Shown here: piece by piece, positions 7,039-7,114 of the stretch
How the letters are laid out: each line of letters starts with the position of its first letter
Position numbering within the stretch: the first letter of the stretch is position 1
NCBI GenBank assembly: GCA_903643055.1
Contig: CAHJWV010000009.1
Span: forward strand, 1-7,114
DNA from: Burkholderiales bacterium
GTDB taxonomy: Bacteria; Pseudomonadota; Gammaproteobacteria; Burkholderiales; Burkholderiaceae
Direction of reading: 5' to 3'
Length of the DNA: 7,114 bases
Program-made: the position numbers and the translations under genes
The notes under the pieces: generated by a model
What the model saw: the letters and a program-made list of their open reading frames with translations, nothing else
Database searches by the model: none
Told to the model about the DNA's origin: nothing

Positions 7039-7114
7039 GGCTCTTCGCGCAATTTAGTGTGATCGAACGTTGACAGGCGCCAGATCGAGCTTGCCGCAGA
7101 AGAACAAGATGCGA
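7039..7114. mobile_element. Possible end of an ISL3-family insertion sequence (partial)
   Basis: GGCTCTTCGCGC at 7039-7050 resembles the terminal inverted repeats I recall for ISL3-family elements, which often begin GGCTCTT or GGTTCTT. Just outside is the AT-rich octamer GATAAAAC, and this family duplicates 8 bp of AT-rich target. An ATG at 7109 preceded by AGAAGA could be the start of a transposase, but only two codons are left. On the other strand a frame from 7113 to a stop at 7054 could be a gene's last 19 residues; I recognise neither. The other element end is outside the window, so this rests on one remembered motif and context. Confidence 0.35.

Noticed and set aside
6938..7114. Minus-strand frame open from the window end for 58 codons
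   Set aside because: No coding character, no recognisable motif, and it would cross the suspected IS boundary.

Overview
The window looks like a short-read contig from a beta-proteobacterium of the order Burkholderiales, probably near Comamonadaceae/Sphaerotilaceae. This rests on protein character (AccA, LysC, CysRS and TilS all read as typical Burkholderiales versions), GC-rich codon use and a gene order remembered from that group. It is mostly ordinary chromosomal housekeeping DNA, and I did not find a convincing new biological system.

Layout. Bases 1-29 are not genomic: they match the Illumina TruSeq read-2 adapter. A tetratricopeptide-repeat (TPR) protein gene runs leftward from 761 into that adapter and has lost its 3' end. 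A 230-base divergent intergenic region follows, with AT-rich -10-like boxes and a perfect 15-base palindrome. Rightward from 992 come cysS (cysteinyl-tRNA synthetase), an AlkA-type DNA glycosylase gene overlapping it by 4 bases, accA (acetyl-CoA carboxylase alpha subunit), tilS (tRNA-Ile lysidine synthetase) and lysC (aspartate kinase). Gaps are short (-4, 77, 22 and 58 bases), so at least cysS to tilS probably form one transcription unit. lysC may have extra transcription from a poor -10 box at the tilS stop, and it contains a well-placed internal ribosome site for a separate regulatory subunit. A tRNA-Ser(GCU) with its own promoter and an intrinsic terminator closes the block.

From 6881 to the end the DNA is less GC-rich and has no recognisable gene. 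It holds a short direct repeat and, from about 7039, a sequence resembling the end of an ISL3-family insertion sequence next to an AT-rich octamer. The window stopping inside a repeated element would fit an assembly break.

How the genes work together. Three loci serve translation: Cys-tRNA charging, decoding of AUA by lysidine-modified tRNA-Ile, and the serine tRNA for AGC/AGU. accA feeds fatty acid synthesis and lysC feeds the aspartate family of amino acids. The glycosylase repairs alkylated bases. The set is linked by growth-related housekeeping, not by one pathway.
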